DNA from: Algoriphagus formosus
GTDB lineage: Bacteria; Bacteroidota; Bacteroidia; Cytophagales; Cyclobacteriaceae
Assembly: GCF_002807035.1 (NCBI RefSeq)
Contig: NZ_NIUC01000003.1
Location: 1 to 64,000 of the forward strand
DNA length: 64,000 nt
Reading direction: 5' to 3'
This document shows, piece by piece, positions 62,826 through 64,000 of the stretch. Position 1 is the stretch's first letter, and every line of letters starts with the position of its first letter. A model generated the notes under the pieces. That model was not told the origin of the DNA and did no database searches. It saw nothing but the letters and a program-made list of their open reading frames with translations. A program made the position numbers and the translations under genes.

Positions 62826-63970
62826 TGAATTTACATTTAAGAAAAATCTCATTTATTCTCTTATTCCCTTTGGCTATATCCTGTCAGAAAAAAGACGATT
62901 CGTCGGAAGGAATAGAAGTAGAGGCGGCAGAAGTAGCAGCTTCATCTCAGATTCAACTTTCTCAAAGCCAGTTTAATGCGTTGAAGATGGAGTGGGGATC
63001 CATTGAGGCTCGAAATCTATCTGAGCAACTCAGTCTTCAAGGCATGGTGCGCGTACCCACAGAAGGGCGGCAGGACGTTTCTGCGATTTATGGGGGCTAC
63101 GTTTCTGGCCTTACTCTAATTGAAGGTGAAGCCATTCGACGTGGTCAGGTTTTGTTTTATCTCGAGAATCCTGAGTTTGTCAACCTTCAGCAATCCTATC
63201 TGGAGACCCAAAGTCAGATGCAATATTTGAAAGCGGAGTATGATCGTCAACAGACCCTGTATTCCGAGCAGATTTCTGCACAAAAAAACTTCCTAAAAGC
63301 TGAGGCTGATTTTCGGACTTCTGAGGCCAAATTGGCTGGGTTGGAGCAACAGCTTTTACTGTTAAAGATTGACCCAAAAGCGCTTGAGCCGGGAAAAATT
63401 CGCTCAAAAATCCCAGTTTACTCACCCATCAATGGCTTTGTGGAAAGTATTCATGCAGTGCCGGGAAGTTATCTCAATGCCACAGATAAAGCACTGACTT
63501 TATTGAACCGAGATCACCTGCATGTAGAGCTAATTGTGTATGAGAAGGATGCTAGGAAATTGAAAATTGGCCAAAAAGTAACGGTTTCAATCCCTGATTT
63601 GAAGGAAGATCAGATCCAGGCAGAGGTCTATGTCATCAGTCAATCTATCAATTCGGAAAGACAGGTAATGGTGCATGCTCATTTGGTAGACGAAAGCATG
63701 GAAAAATACTTGGTGCCGGGGATGTACTTGGAGGCAAAGTTAGATTTGGAGGATAGACCATCAAAGGTAGTTCCAGAAAGCGCTGTGGTAGAGGTAGATG
63801 GCTTGAATTATATTTTGATTCAAAGTGAAAAAACGGAAAGTGGATACCTCCTGGAAAAAGTAGAAGTTCAAATAGTAGGAAGCCAAGAAGGATATTTGGC
63901 GATTAAACCTTCTATTGATTTGGATGAAAGTGCGGTTATTTTGATCAAAGGGGCGTTTGGGTTGATGTAA
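62825..63970 (+). CDS. cusB: RND efflux periplasmic adaptor (CusB/CzcB-like) lipoprotein
   Basis: A 381-residue membrane fusion protein. The signal peptide ends in a lipobox (AISC, Cys20), so it is lipid-anchored. A beta-barrel/lipoyl half (DVSAIYGGYVSGLTLIEGEAIRRGQVLFYLENPEFV) leads to an alpha hairpin (about 118-185), the second lipoyl half (SKIPVYSPINGFVESIHAVPGSYL) and the membrane-proximal domain (LVPGMYLEAKLDL). It joins the pump to the outer-membrane part. Its ATG overlaps the cusA stop (TGATG). The gene is complete 30 bp before the window ends. Confidence 0.92.
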   Translation: MNLHLRKISFILLFPLAISCQKKDDSSEGIEVEAAEVAASSQIQLSQSQFNALKMEWGSIEARNLSEQLSLQGMVRVPTEGRQDVSAIYGGYVSGLTLIEGEAIRRGQVLFYLENPEFVNLQQSYLETQSQMQYLKAEYDRQQTLYSEQISAQKNFLKAEADFRTSEAKLAGLEQQLLLLKIDPKALEPGKIRSKIPVYSPINGFVESIHAVPGSYLNATDKALTLLNRDHLHVELIVYEKDARKLKIGQKVTVSIPDLKEDQIQAEVYVISQSINSERQVMVHAHLVDESMEKYLVPGMYLEAKLDLEDRPSKVVPESAVVEVDGLNYILIQSEKTESGYLLEKVEVQIVGSQEGYLAIKPSIDLDESAVILIKGAFGLM

Positions 63971-64000
63971 TTCTTGTTCTTGCCGGGATAGTAAGCGATT

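Overview
The window looks like a chromosomal segment from a Bacteroidota bacterium of the order Cytophagales, probably close to Algoriphagus/Cyclobacteriaceae. This is inferred from gene content, not from a database match. The pointers are a fused lpxC/fabZ, a fused ccoN/ccoO with a mono-haem CcoP, the type IX secretion regulator PorX, a two-gene remnant of the Bat/aerotolerance cluster, families largely confined to this phylum (DUF4296, DUF4924, Rv1355c-like), and repeated TAnnTTTG -7 promoter elements.

Layout. 1-155: 3' end of an rRNA operon (5S rRNA and terminator). 339-3073 (minus): mutS2 and a small lipoprotein. 3176-5970 (plus): DUF58 protein, membrane-anchored partner and BatA-like VWA protein. 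5959-8566: an AlkB-like hydroxylase and a divergent hemN that share a control region with an Fnr-type dyad. 8563-17021 (minus): complete cbb3 oxidase locus (ccoI, ccoS, ccoNO, ccoQ, ccoP, ccoG, fixH and a TauE/SafE-like protein), preceded by a Usp-like gene with an identical Fnr-type dyad. 18429-23531 (minus): lipid A operon (HD protein, lpxD, lpxC/fabZ, lpxA, ABC ATPase). 23590-26786 (plus): porX, tsaE, ald.

26787-33735 is the most unusual block. It holds a four-gene overlapping operon: a ThiF/E1-like plus nitroreductase fusion, a small acyltransferase-like protein, a 7TM-DISM histidine kinase and a REC-histidine kinase. A paralogous single-domain regulator stands divergently beside it. It reads as a possible make-and-sense small-molecule module. 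33807-45531 is mostly housekeeping (ppa, acpH, SF1 helicase, lepA, folD, tRNA-Leu, PurF-like, M42 peptidase). It contains a four-helix-bundle gene flanked by a 19-bp perfect inverted repeat (IVS-like element) and a 48-bp tandem repeat.

46818-50835 is an Anbu (proteasome ancestor-like) operon: circularly permuted ATP-grasp, alpha-E, Anbu peptidase and transglutaminase. 53225-63970 is an envelope-modification and efflux block: GT2, a LABN-LABN-ArnT fusion, an OmpR-type regulator, its kinase, and a CusA-type RND pump fused to its outer-membrane channel plus adaptor. Direct repeats of the form YTTAAG-N5-YTTAAG, the layout of the enterobacterial PmrA box, precede both the glycosyltransferase/regulator operon and the efflux operon.

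Starts were corrected where the longest reading frame looked wrong (alkB, TauE/SafE-like, ccoI, porX, tsaE, ppa, helicase, lepA, GT2, cusA). No insertion sequence, prophage or CRISPR array was seen.
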